The notes: generated by a model not told the origin, from the letters alone. DNA of 8,091 nucleotides from Flavobacteriaceae bacterium (GCA_947472705.1 CANJDA010000097.1:1-8091), one strand, 5' to 3'; positions 1 to 6,374 are shown, numbered from the stretch's first letter. Numbers and translations are program-made.

Positions 1-237
1 ATGTCAGACATTGCATCAAGAGTTAAAGCGATTATCGTAGACAAATTAGGCGTTGACGAGAATGAAGTTGTAACAGAAGCAAGCTTCACAAATGATTTAG
101 GAGCTGATTCATTAGACACTGTTGAGCTTATTATGGAGTTCGAAAAAGAATTTGATATTCAAATTCCAGACGACCAAGCTGAAAACATTGCTACTGTAGG
201 TCAAGCTATTTCTTACATCGAAGAAGCAAAAAAATAA
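1..237 (+). CDS. acpP: Acyl carrier protein
   Basis: This cytoplasmic protein carries growing acyl chains on a 4'-phosphopantetheine arm during type II fatty-acid synthesis. The 78-residue length is typical of the family. The GADSLDTVEL motif places the modified serine at residue 37 (Ser36 in E. coli). The acidic recognition helix II follows it (DTVELIMEFEKEFDIQIPDD), as does the acidic helix III region. The start is the first base of the window, so the promoter and leader are not visible, but the N-terminus MSDIASRVKAIIVDKLG fits the family well. The gene ends in three consecutive in-frame TAA codons (235-243) and then a strong intrinsic terminator, so most transcripts probably end here. That would allow ACP to be made in excess over the downstream enzyme FabF. 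Identification is very secure. Confidence 0.97.
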   Translation: MSDIASRVKAIIVDKLGVDENEVVTEASFTNDLGADSLDTVELIMEFEKEFDIQIPDDQAENIATVGQAISYIEEAKK

Positions 238-247
238 TAATAATTCA

Positions 248-280
248 CCCGTGGAAAACTTAGTTTTTCACGGGTTTTTT
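248..280 (+). terminator. Intrinsic terminator of acpP
   Basis: The left arm CCCGTGGAAAA (248-258) pairs with TTTTTCACGGG (264-274) across a 5-base loop. The stem is 11 bp with one G:U pair and is followed by a run of six T (275-280). It begins 10 bases after the first acpP stop codon. Strong hairpin plus T-tract is the standard rho-independent form. Confidence 0.9.
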
Positions 281-307
281 ATTATTTTTACTAAAAAGAG
301 TAAAACT

Positions 308-336
308 GATTGACATTCAATCTAAAAAATATTGAA
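308..336. repeat. Inverted repeats of ATTGA upstream of fabF
   Basis: GATTGA (308-313) and TCAATC (317-322) form a perfect 6-3-6 inverted repeat. The second arm can alternatively pair with ATTGAA (331-336), since TTCAAT lies at 316-321. The ATTGA word therefore occurs three times in alternating orientation. It lies between the acpP terminator and the candidate fabF promoter, so it may be a regulator binding site. No regulator is identified, and short dyads arise easily in AT-rich DNA. Confidence 0.35.
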
Positions 337-358
337 ATACCCTTGTCTCTTTAATGAT

Positions 359-366
359 TAACTTTG
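359..366 (+). promoter_or_regulatory. Candidate fabF promoter (-7 element)
   Basis: TAACTTTG matches the Bacteroidota sigma-ABfr -7 consensus TAnnTTTG exactly. It lies 49 bases before the fabF ATG and downstream of the acpP terminator, where a promoter would be needed. The nearest upstream TTG (332-334) is 24 bases away, slightly further than usual, so the -33 part is weak. Confidence 0.42.
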
Positions 367-389
367 AAGAATACATGGGTATTATTTGT

Positions 390-409
390 TTAAATACAAT
401 TGTAAATAA
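390..409. promoter_or_regulatory. Palindrome in the fabF leader, possible operator
   Basis: TACAATTGTA (395-404) is a perfect 10-bp palindrome. It extends after a two-base interruption on each side to TTA (390-392) and TAA (407-409). It lies just upstream of the fabF start codon and downstream of the candidate promoter. This is a plausible repressor site, but no protein or function can be assigned. Confidence 0.3.
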
Positions 410-415
410 CTAATT

Positions 416-1669
416 ATGGCATTAAAGCGAGTTGTAGTAACCGGATTAGGCGCATTAACACCCATCGGAAATTCTATTGAAGAATATTGGAACGCTCTTA
501 TAAATGGAGTAAGTGGTGCTGCCCCTATTACCTACTACGATACCGAAAAACATAAAACAAAATTTGCTTGCGAGGTTAAAAACTTCAACATTGAAGACTA
601 TATGGATCGCAAAGAATCCCGCAGGATGGATAAATTTGCTCAATATGCAGTAGCTGCAAGCGAAGAAGCAATCAAAGATGCTGGAATTACGGATGAAAAT
701 GTAAACAAAAAGAGAGTTGGTGTAATTTGGGGAGCTGGAATTGGCGGATTAGAAACTTTTCAAGAAGAAGTTATTAGTTACGCCAATGGTGATGGAACCC
801 CTAGATTCAATCCTTTCTTTATTCCTAAAATGATTGCCGATATTGCGCCTGCTCACATTTCGATGCGTAATGGTTTCATGGGTCCAAATTATACAACAGT
901 TTCTGCTTGTGCTTCTTCAGCCAATGCCTTAATTGATGCTTTCAATTACATTCGATTAGGGATGTGTGATGTCATTATATCAGGAGGTTCAGAAGCAGCA
1001 GTTACCATAGCAGGTATGGGAGGATTTAACTCTATGCAGGCCTTGTCAACCAGAAATGATAGTCCAGAAACAGCGTCAAGACCTTTTGATGCAACTCGTG
1101 ATGGATTTGTTTTAGGAGAAGGTGCTGGCGCCTTGGTTTTAGAAGAATACGAACATGCCAAAGCACGTGGTGCTAGAATATATTGTGAAGTTGGTGGTGG
1201 CGGAATGTCATCTGATGCATACCACTTAACGGCTCCTCATCCAGAAGGAATTGGTGTGATTGCCGTTATGGAAAACACTTTGCGTGATGCTGGAATGACT
1301 CCGGATCAAGTAGATCACATCAACACCCACGGAACTTCAACACCACTTGGTGATGTGGCAGAGTTGAAAGCTATTAGTGCTGTTTTTGGCAATCATGCTA
1401 AAAACATCAATATTAATTCAACTAAATCGATGACTGGACATTTATTAGGTGCCGCTGGAGCTATTGAAGCAATTGCCTCTATTTTAGCCATGAAACACGG
1501 AATAGTTCCTCCAACCATTAACCATAAGGTAGTGGATGAAAATATTGACCCAAGTTTGAATCTGACATTAAATAAAGCACAGAAAAGAGACGTTAAAGTA
1601 GCCATGAGCAACACCTTTGGTTTTGGTGGACATAACGCTTGTGTTTTATTCAAAAAATTAGAAGACTAA
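416..1669 (+). CDS. fabF: Beta-ketoacyl-ACP synthase II
   Basis: The enzyme condenses malonyl-ACP with acyl-ACP in the elongation cycle of type II fatty-acid synthesis in the cytoplasm. The 417-residue length matches FabF. The thiolase-fold Cys-His-His triad is visible: Cys165 in VSACASS, His305 in NTHGTSTPLGD and His342 in TGHLLGAAG. Lys337 (STKSMTGH) and the Phe402 gating loop GFGGHN are also present. These positions are offset by two from the E. coli enzyme. The N-terminus MALKRVVVTGLGALTPIG is canonical and supports the ATG at 416. There is no Shine-Dalgarno sequence, as usual in Bacteroidota. Its substrate carrier, acpP, lies immediately upstream. A terminator and a 178-base dyad-containing spacer separate the two, so fabF probably has its own promoter. 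rnc follows after only 7 bases. Confidence 0.97.
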   Translation: MALKRVVVTGLGALTPIGNSIEEYWNALINGVSGAAPITYYDTEKHKTKFACEVKNFNIEDYMDRKESRRMDKFAQYAVAASEEAIKDAGITDENVNKKRVGVIWGAGIGGLETFQEEVISYANGDGTPRFNPFFIPKMIADIAPAHISMRNGFMGPNYTTVSACASSANALIDAFNYIRLGMCDVIISGGSEAAVTIAGMGGFNSMQALSTRNDSPETASRPFDATRDGFVLGEGAGALVLEEYEHAKARGARIYCEVGGGGMSSDAYHLTAPHPEGIGVIAVMENTLRDAGMTPDQVDHINTHGTSTPLGDVAELKAISAVFGNHAKNININSTKSMTGHLLGAAGAIEAIASILAMKHGIVPPTINHKVVDENIDPSLNLTLNKAQKRDVKVAMSNTFGFGGHNACVLFKKLED

Positions 1670-1676
1670 ATTTTAG

Positions 1677-2417
1677 ATGAAAATTCTAAAATATATATTT
1701 AAAAATTCCCGTTCAACAGAGGACGGGAATTTTTTTGCAGCAATTGAAAAGGTTATAGGTTTTACTCCTCGAACTATTACTTATTACGAAAAAGCCTTTA
1801 CGCATCGATCGACCAATCGAACCGATTTGAAAGGCAATCCGATGAACTATGAACGTTTGGAATTTCTTGGGGATGCCATGCTTAGTGCAGTTATTGCAGC
1901 TCATTTATACAAAAAAGCTCCAGCTGGAGATGAGGGTTATTTGACCAAAATGCGCTCTAAAATTGTAAGTCGGGAACACTTAAATGAATTAGGAAGAGAC
2001 TTAAATCTAATCCGTTTTGTAGAAAGTAAAGTACCAACACAACATTTTGGCGAAAATATACACGGTAATATTTTTGAAGCATTAGTTGGCGCCATTTTTT
2101 TAGACAAGGGTTATGATTTCTGTGAAAAATTTATCCAAAGAAGCGTAATCACTCCTTATGTTGATATTGAAAAACTGGAAGGAAAAGTCATTAGTTACAA
2201 AAGCTTATTGATTGAATGGTGCCAAAAAGAAAAAAAATCATTCCATTTTGATGTCTTTGATGATAACGGTAATGATGGGCAAAAATATTTTGGAGTTAAA
2301 TTGAGTATAGATGATAAAATAATTGCAAAAGCTAGAGCTACTTCCAAAAAGAAAGCAGAAGAGAAAGCATCCCAACGTGCTTATTTTGTATTTCAGGAAA
2401 AAATTAACAAAAAATAA
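1677..2417 (+). CDS. rnc: Ribonuclease III
   Basis: RNase III cleaves double-stranded RNA, maturing rRNA and processing some mRNAs. The 246-residue protein has the endonuclease domain at about residues 30-160 with the signature ERLEFLGDAML (59-69). This gives catalytic Glu59 and Asp66, matching E. coli Glu38 and Asp45. The second metal-site segment reads GNIFEALVGAIFLDKGY, so Glu134 (E. coli Glu117) is kept while the position of Asp114 is Asn131. A double-stranded RNA-binding domain follows at about 171-240, ending in the helix SKKKAEEKAS. The start at 1677 is chosen because no other in-frame ATG lies before residue 57. The N-terminal SRSTEDGNFF stretch also resembles, from memory, other flavobacterial RNase III proteins. 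Codons 9-20 form a strong hairpin with a T-tract. The 7-base spacing implies co-transcription with fabF. Confidence 0.95.
   Translation: MKILKYIFKNSRSTEDGNFFAAIEKVIGFTPRTITYYEKAFTHRSTNRTDLKGNPMNYERLEFLGDAMLSAVIAAHLYKKAPAGDEGYLTKMRSKIVSREHLNELGRDLNLIRFVESKVPTQHFGENIHGNIFEALVGAIFLDKGYDFCEKFIQRSVITPYVDIEKLEGKVISYKSLLIEWCQKEKKSFHFDVFDDNGNDGQKYFGVKLSIDDKIIAKARATSKKKAEEKASQRAYFVFQEKINKK
1701..1736 (+). terminator. Terminator-like hairpin inside the rnc 5' coding region
   Basis: The arm AAAAATTCCCGTTC (1701-1714) pairs with GGACGGGAATTTTT (1721-1734) around the loop AACAGA. The stem is 14 bp with one G:U pair, and an unbroken run of seven T occupies 1730-1736. The structure starts 24 bases after the rnc ATG, within codons 9-20. 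It could terminate or attenuate fabF transcription, limit read-through into rnc, or serve as a dsRNA target for RNase III itself. The structure is seen directly; its function is inferred. Confidence 0.6.
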
Positions 2418-2474
2418 TCAAGATTCTCAAAAAACTATATCGTTTTCGTTCATAAAATAACGTTAACACAATAT

Positions 2475-2512
2475 CATCTTTGTGAAAATCTCTTTCAGAT
2501 ATACTATATTTA
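2475..2512 (+). promoter_or_regulatory. Candidate promoter for the IPExxxVDY-pyk operon
   Basis: Two overlapping readings are possible. CATCTTTG (2475-2482) matches the TAnnTTTG -7 element with one mismatch. Alternatively, TTTG (2479-2482) is a -33 element followed after 22 bases by TATATTTA (2505-2512), a -7 element with one mismatch. The second reading would put the transcript start very close to the ATG at 2531. No terminator hairpin was seen in the 113-base spacer after rnc, so read-through is also possible. Confidence 0.4.
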
Positions 2513-2530
2513 CAGCTTAAATTGCAAGTT

Positions 2531-3019
2531 ATGACGGTTCACAAATTGCATTTGGATGAGTTTGACGAAATAGATTATCAGTTAATTGCTATTCATTCGC
2601 CTTTAGAGGATTATCGATTAGCTTATTTTATCAATCAAAATCTTCCCATCAATCTCAAAAAAAGCAACAGTAACATTCACATTAACAGCAAAGAGGGAGA
2701 AACTCAATTTACGAGGTTTATTTTTGAAGACGAAAAAAAAGATATTGCTTGGAATTTAATTCAAAATCAAAACGATATTTTTGTTTCATCACAACCTGGA
2801 AATCAGGGATTATTTGCTGAGAGCAACAATAAATTTTCGACCAAAATCTATCTGATACCAGAGTTTAAAAAAGTAAATTACTTTTTAAAAATCGAAAATA
2901 CCGAGTCAGCAATTGATATATCAAAAATTGCAAATTGTATTAAAAAAATAAACAATGTAAGTACTGTTTATGCAGTAGAAGCCGAAAAGATAAAGTCAAA
3001 AAATAATTTAATTTTTTAA
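2531..3019 (+). CDS. IPExxxVDY family protein, function unknown
   Basis: This is a 162-residue protein with no recognised catalytic motif, signal peptide or membrane segment. The N-terminal region is HKLHLDEFDEIDYQLIAIHS, followed by EDYRLAYFINQNL. Residues 109-117 read IPEFKKVNY, which resembles the IPExxxVDY motif that names a Bacteroidota-specific family; Asn116 replaces the family Asp. Family assignment is from memory of that motif and of the position next to pyk. The reading frame could begin at a TTG at 2522, but the ATG at 2531 is preferred because the sequence from MTVHKLHL fits the family and ATG is the normal start. The gene ends only 5 bases before pyk, so the two are almost certainly co-transcribed. 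A role connected to pyruvate kinase is possible but unproven. Confidence 0.85.
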   Translation: MTVHKLHLDEFDEIDYQLIAIHSPLEDYRLAYFINQNLPINLKKSNSNIHINSKEGETQFTRFIFEDEKKDIAWNLIQNQNDIFVSSQPGNQGLFAESNNKFSTKIYLIPEFKKVNYFLKIENTESAIDISKIANCIKKINNVSTVYAVEAEKIKSKNNLIF

Positions 3020-3024
3020 GGATA

Positions 3025-4455
3025 ATGCCAACAAGAAAAAAAACTAAAATTGTAGCCACACTAGGGCCTGCATGTAGTTCGAAAGAAGTGATTAAGAAAA
3101 TGATAGATGCTGGAGTGAATGTGTTTCGAGTGAATTTCTCCCATGCCGATTATGAGGATGTAAAAGAAAGAATAGATATTATCAGAAGTTTGAATGATGA
3201 GTTTGGCTATACTACTGCTATTTTAGCTGATTTACAAGGACCAAAACTTCGTGTTGGAGTAATGAAAGAAGATGTAGTGGTTAATCCTGGAGACATCATA
3301 ACTTTCCAAACAGCCGAAGATATTCCTGGAACCAAAGATCGTGTTTACATGAACTATAAAGAGTTTCCAAGAGATGTAAAACCAGGTGAAAAAATCCTTC
3401 TGGATGATGGAAAATTAATGTTCGAAGCAATAGAAACTAACGGAACAACCGAGGTTGTATGTAAAGTAATTCAAGGAGGACCGTTAAAATCAAAAAAAGG
3501 AGTAAATCTTCCAAACACTAAAGTTTCATTACCTGCTTTGACCAAAAAAGATATCAAAGACGCCATTTTTGCTATTGAACAAAAAGTAGATTGGATTGCT
3601 CTTTCATTCGTTAGAACACCTAAAGATTTAGAAGAATTACAAGATTTGATAGCAAAACATTCGGATTATAAAATCCCAATTGTAGCCAAAATAGAAAAAC
3701 CAGAAGCAGTAGAAAATATAGATAAAATTGTTGCCTATTGTGATGGTTTAATGGTAGCACGTGGAGACCTTGGAGTAGAAATCCCAGCACATGAAGTGCC
3801 ATTAATTCAAAAGAAATTGATTCATAGAGCTAAAACAGCTCGTATTCCAGTTATCGTTGCTACACAAATGATGGAAACGATGATTACCAGTTTGACACCA
3901 ACGCGTGCAGAGGTGAATGACGTTGCCAATTCAGTAATGGATGGTGCTGATGCTGTGATGCTTTCAGGAGAAACTTCTGTGGGGAATTATCCAGTTGAAG
4001 TGATTGAGAAAATGACGCAAATCATTGAAGCTGTAGAAGATTCTCCGCTAATTGCAGTACCTCAAAATCCTCCTCATGTGAGAACGAAACGTTTTATTAC
4101 CAAATCTATTTGTTATCATGCTGCTACTATGGCTAATGATATAAAAGCCAAAGCCATTTCAACTTTAACCAATAGTGGTTACACAGCTTTTCAAATCTCG
4201 GCATGGAGACCTAAAGCACACATTTTAGTATATACTTCAAACAAAAGAATTTTGACACAGTTGAATTTGCTTTGGGGAGTAAATGCTTTTTATTATGATA
4301 AATTTGTAAGTACTGATGATACCGTTGGACATGTAAACGAAATTGCAAAAGCCAATGGCTATGTAAAAAAAGGTGACATGCTTATCAACTTAGCCGCTAT
4401 GCCTGTGGCTGACAAAGGAATGGTAAATACCTTAAGAGTTTCCGAAATCGAATAA
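3025..4455 (+). CDS. pyk: Pyruvate kinase, predicted K+-independent type
   Basis: The enzyme transfers phosphate from phosphoenolpyruvate to ADP, making pyruvate and ATP in the last step of glycolysis. The 476-residue length is normal. The barrel domain holds Arg35, Asn37 and Ser39 (VFRVNFSH). The B domain spans about 71-168. The active-site signature IPIVAKIEKPEAV contains Lys222 and Glu224. VARGDLGVE supplies Asp248 and VATQMMETM supplies Thr280. The PTRAEVNDVANSVMDGADAVMLSGET block and a C-terminal regulatory domain (from about 345) complete the fold. The segment ADLQGPKLRVG (68-78) has Leu70, Gln71, Lys74 and Val77 where the rabbit muscle enzyme has Thr113, Lys114, Glu117 and Thr120. This is the pattern described for enzymes that do not need K+. 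The ATG at 3025 follows the upstream stop by 5 bases. No extra C-terminal PEP-utilising domain is present. Confidence 0.97.
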   Translation: MPTRKKTKIVATLGPACSSKEVIKKMIDAGVNVFRVNFSHADYEDVKERIDIIRSLNDEFGYTTAILADLQGPKLRVGVMKEDVVVNPGDIITFQTAEDIPGTKDRVYMNYKEFPRDVKPGEKILLDDGKLMFEAIETNGTTEVVCKVIQGGPLKSKKGVNLPNTKVSLPALTKKDIKDAIFAIEQKVDWIALSFVRTPKDLEELQDLIAKHSDYKIPIVAKIEKPEAVENIDKIVAYCDGLMVARGDLGVEIPAHEVPLIQKKLIHRAKTARIPVIVATQMMETMITSLTPTRAEVNDVANSVMDGADAVMLSGETSVGNYPVEVIEKMTQIIEAVEDSPLIAVPQNPPHVRTKRFITKSICYHAATMANDIKAKAISTLTNSGYTAFQISAWRPKAHILVYTSNKRILTQLNLLWGVNAFYYDKFVSTDDTVGHVNEIAKANGYVKKGDMLINLAAMPVADKGMVNTLRVSEIE

Positions 4456-4469
4456 TTTTATTATTTTTG
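4439..4469 (+). promoter_or_regulatory. Candidate promoter of the Bax inhibitor-1 gene
   Basis: TATTTTTG (4462-4469) matches the TAnnTTTG -7 element exactly. Exactly 19 bases upstream lies TTTC (4439-4442), one mismatch from the TTTG -33 element. The promoter overlaps the last codons of pyk and ends 15 bases before the next ATG, giving a short A-rich leader. No terminator was seen after pyk, so read-through from pyk may add to expression. Confidence 0.52.
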
Positions 4470-4484
4470 AAATAAAAAAACAAT

Positions 4485-5240
4485 ATGAATTCTAATAATC
4501 CATTTTTCAAAAACAAGACATTTACAAACGCTGATTCAGAAGTTGTACATGAAGCTACAGTTATTGGGGTTAACGAAACTATGACTGTGTCAGGAACTAT
4601 TAACAAAAGTTTCTTAATGTTGATTTTATTGATTGCCAGTGCATCAGTAACATGGATAATGACATTTAATGGTCAAAACCCTATGGTAATGACCATTGGA
4701 GGAGCACTAGTTGGTTTCATTTTGGTGTTGATAGCTACATTTAGACCACAAAATTCAGGGTTTTTAGCACCGGGTTATGCCATTTTTGAAGGGCTTTTTA
4801 TAGGTGGTATATCCGCTATTTTTGAAGTAATGTATCCTGGGATGGTAATACAGGCTGTTAGTTGTACTTTTGTAACTTTTATGGTTTGTTTTGGTTTATA
4901 CAAATACGAAATAGTAAAAGTAAATGACAAATTCAGATCTGTTGTAATTGCTGCAACATTGGCAATCGGAACTTATTATTTAATTTCTTGGTTGTTGTCA
5001 ATGTTTACTAGTTTCCAGCCTGTTCACTATGGTAATTCTATGATTAGTATTGGAATTAGCGCTATTGTAATTGTAGTGGCAGCCTTAAATTTATTTTTAG
5101 ATTTTGACCAAATAGAAAAAGGAGTGCAACAAAAAATGCCCAAATATATGGAGTGGTATAGTGCAATGGGATTAATGATTACATTGGTTTGGTTGTATAT
5201 TGAATTCTTGAGGCTACTTTCTAAATTACAGAAAAAATAA
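4485..5240 (+). CDS. Bax inhibitor-1/YccA family membrane protein
   Basis: This 251-residue inner-membrane protein has about seven hydrophobic segments, at roughly residues 42-61, 67-86, 98-117, 121-139, 152-173, 186-205 and 225-246. A soluble N-terminal tail of about 40 residues precedes them. The EGLFIGGISAIFE segment and the C-terminal NLFLDFDQIEKGV...WYSAMGLMITLVWLYIEFLRLL pattern are characteristic of the bacterial BaxI/YccA branch of the TMBIM superfamily. Characterised relatives act as pH-sensitive Ca2+ leak channels (BsYetJ) or interact with FtsH (YccA); which role applies here cannot be read from sequence. Acidic residues Asp206, Asp208 and Glu240 lie near the region where BsYetJ has its Asp pair. 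The gene lies 29 bases after pyk, has its own candidate promoter, and ends at a terminator shared with convergent dinB. Confidence 0.9.
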   Translation: MNSNNPFFKNKTFTNADSEVVHEATVIGVNETMTVSGTINKSFLMLILLIASASVTWIMTFNGQNPMVMTIGGALVGFILVLIATFRPQNSGFLAPGYAIFEGLFIGGISAIFEVMYPGMVIQAVSCTFVTFMVCFGLYKYEIVKVNDKFRSVVIAATLAIGTYYLISWLLSMFTSFQPVHYGNSMISIGISAIVIVVAALNLFLDFDQIEKGVQQKMPKYMEWYSAMGLMITLVWLYIEFLRLLSKLQKK

Positions 5241-5256
5241 ACAAATAAATTATTTT

Positions 5257-5283
5257 AAAACCAGCTTCCGAGCTGGTTTTTTT
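5257..5283 (+). terminator. Intrinsic terminator between the BaxI gene and dinB
   Basis: AAAACCAGCT (5257-5266) pairs perfectly with AGCTGGTTTT (5271-5280) around the loop TCCG. Seven T (5277-5283) follow on the + strand. On the - strand the hairpin is followed by only four T, so it may also stop dinB transcripts, less strongly. It lies in the 47-base gap between the two convergent stop codons. Confidence 0.9.
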
Positions 5284-5287
5284 ATAT

Positions 5288-6370
5288 TTAAAATTCAAAT
5301 TTCAATTGCACCACAACCGTTTTTTTTATTTCTGTATTTAAGTTGTTTAAAGAAATGCCAAGTAACCGCACTGATTCTTTCATTCTTTCTTGGAATAATA
5401 GCTCCTTTGCGGTCTCTAAAAACAATCCTTTATCTGAAATAAAATAGGGCAAGGTCTTGCTTCTGGTTTGTGTTGTAAAGTCGCTGTATTTGATTTTGAG
5501 TGTAACCGTTTTCCCCGAAATGTTGTATTTTTTTAATTGGTTTTCCAATTCTCCAGCTATACGTTCCAACCGCTCCACCATAAATATCTCCGAAGTCAGG
5601 TTCTCATTGAAGGTGTGTTCTGCAGCTACCGATTTTGTAATCCGATTAGGTTTCACAGCACTATTGTGAATGCCACGAACAATATTATAAAAATGTAATC
5701 CACTTTTATTAAAATGTTCTTCTAGAAACTCTCTTGATTTCGATTTCAAATCTTTTCCTGTAAAAATGCCCAAATGATACATCCTGTCGGTAGTAACTTT
5801 ACCGATACCGTAAAATTTCTTGATATCAAGATTCTCAAGAAAGGATTCTACCTCTTCCGGATTTACCGTTTTTTGGCCATTGGGTTTATTGTAGTCACTG
5901 GCAATTTTGGCCACAAATTTATTGACTGAAATTCCGGCAGAAGCTGTCAATCCTACTTCTTCAAAGATTCTTTTTCTAATTTCTTGTGCAATCAAAGAAG
6001 CGCTGGGGTTTCCTTTTTTATTTTGTGTAACATCTAAATAGGCTTCATCTAATGACAACGGTTCTACCAAATCAGTATACTCATGAAAAATTTTTCGAAT
6101 TTGTTTTGAAATCTCTTTGTATCTATCAAATCGAGGTCTGACAAAAATTAATTCAGGACAATTTCTTTTGGCTTGAATACCGCTCATCGCACTTCTTACC
6201 CCAAATTTTCGTGCTTCATAACTGGCTGCTGAGACTACACCACGAACTTCGCTTCCTCCTACTGCCAAAGGCTTTCCTTTTAATTCAGGATTGTCCATTT
6301 GTTCGACAGAAGCATAAAAGGCATCCATGTCAACGTGGATGATTTTACGGTATGTAACAGGTTCAGTCAT
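5288..6370 (-). CDS. dinB: DNA polymerase IV (Y family)
   Basis: This low-fidelity translesion polymerase extends past damaged or misaligned template positions. The 360-residue length matches DinB. The first catalytic motif IIHVDMDAFYASVE gives Asp14, and SLDEAYLDV gives Asp108 and Glu109 (E. coli Asp8, Asp103, Glu104). Tyr19 sits at the steric-gate position, where E. coli has Phe13 and Dpo4 has Tyr. The finger segment VVSAASYEARKFGVRSAM, the ISVNKFVAKIASDYNKPNG segment and the helix-hairpin-helix FYGIGKVT are all present. The little-finger domain occupies about 240-345. The protein ends in QLKFEF, which resembles a C-terminal sliding-clamp-binding motif of the QxxLxF kind. The ATG at 6370 fits the conserved N-terminus. 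The gene diverges from the CYTH gene with 40 bases between starts. I saw no obvious LexA-type box there, but the Bacteroidota consensus is uncertain. Confidence 0.96.
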   Translation of the reverse strand: MTEPVTYRKIIHVDMDAFYASVEQMDNPELKGKPLAVGGSEVRGVVSAASYEARKFGVRSAMSGIQAKRNCPELIFVRPRFDRYKEISKQIRKIFHEYTDLVEPLSLDEAYLDVTQNKKGNPSASLIAQEIRKRIFEEVGLTASAGISVNKFVAKIASDYNKPNGQKTVNPEEVESFLENLDIKKFYGIGKVTTDRMYHLGIFTGKDLKSKSREFLEEHFNKSGLHFYNIVRGIHNSAVKPNRITKSVAAEHTFNENLTSEIFMVERLERIAGELENQLKKYNISGKTVTLKIKYSDFTTQTRSKTLPYFISDKGLFLETAKELLFQERMKESVRLLGISLNNLNTEIKKTVVVQLKFEF

Positions 6371-6374
6371 ATCA

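Noticed and set aside
310..315. TTGACA as a sigma-70 -35 box for fabF
   Set aside because: No TATAAT-like -10 lies 16-18 bases downstream, and Bacteroidota use a different promoter consensus; the hexamer is part of the inverted repeat.
455..1653. Open frames on the - strand within fabF (455-643, 946-1161, 1393-1653)
   Set aside because: They lie fully inside a clear fabF gene, have no recognisable motif and are of lengths expected by chance opposite a conserved coding region.
1713..1904. Open frame on the - strand within rnc
   Set aside because: It overlaps the RNase III catalytic domain entirely and shows no domain or promoter of its own.
2458..2465. TAACGTTA palindrome in the rnc-IPExxxVDY spacer
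   Set aside because: Only 8 bp, with no extension or second copy; chance occurrence is likely.
2522..2530. TTG start for the IPExxxVDY gene
   Set aside because: It adds only three residues before an ATG that matches the expected family N-terminus.
3018..3024. AAGGA before pyk as a Shine-Dalgarno site
   Set aside because: It is only two bases from the ATG, too close to work, and overlaps the preceding stop codon; Bacteroidota rarely use such sites.
3620..3802. Hydrophobic open frame on the - strand within pyk
   Set aside because: Leu-rich appearance comes from the antisense of Lys/Glu codons; the region encodes the pyruvate kinase active site on the + strand.
4397..4606. Open frame on the - strand across the pyk/BaxI junction
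   Set aside because: It overlaps both real genes and the candidate promoter, with no motif.
5457..5669. Open frame on the + strand within dinB
   Set aside because: It is antisense to the conserved little-finger region of Pol IV and has no independent support.
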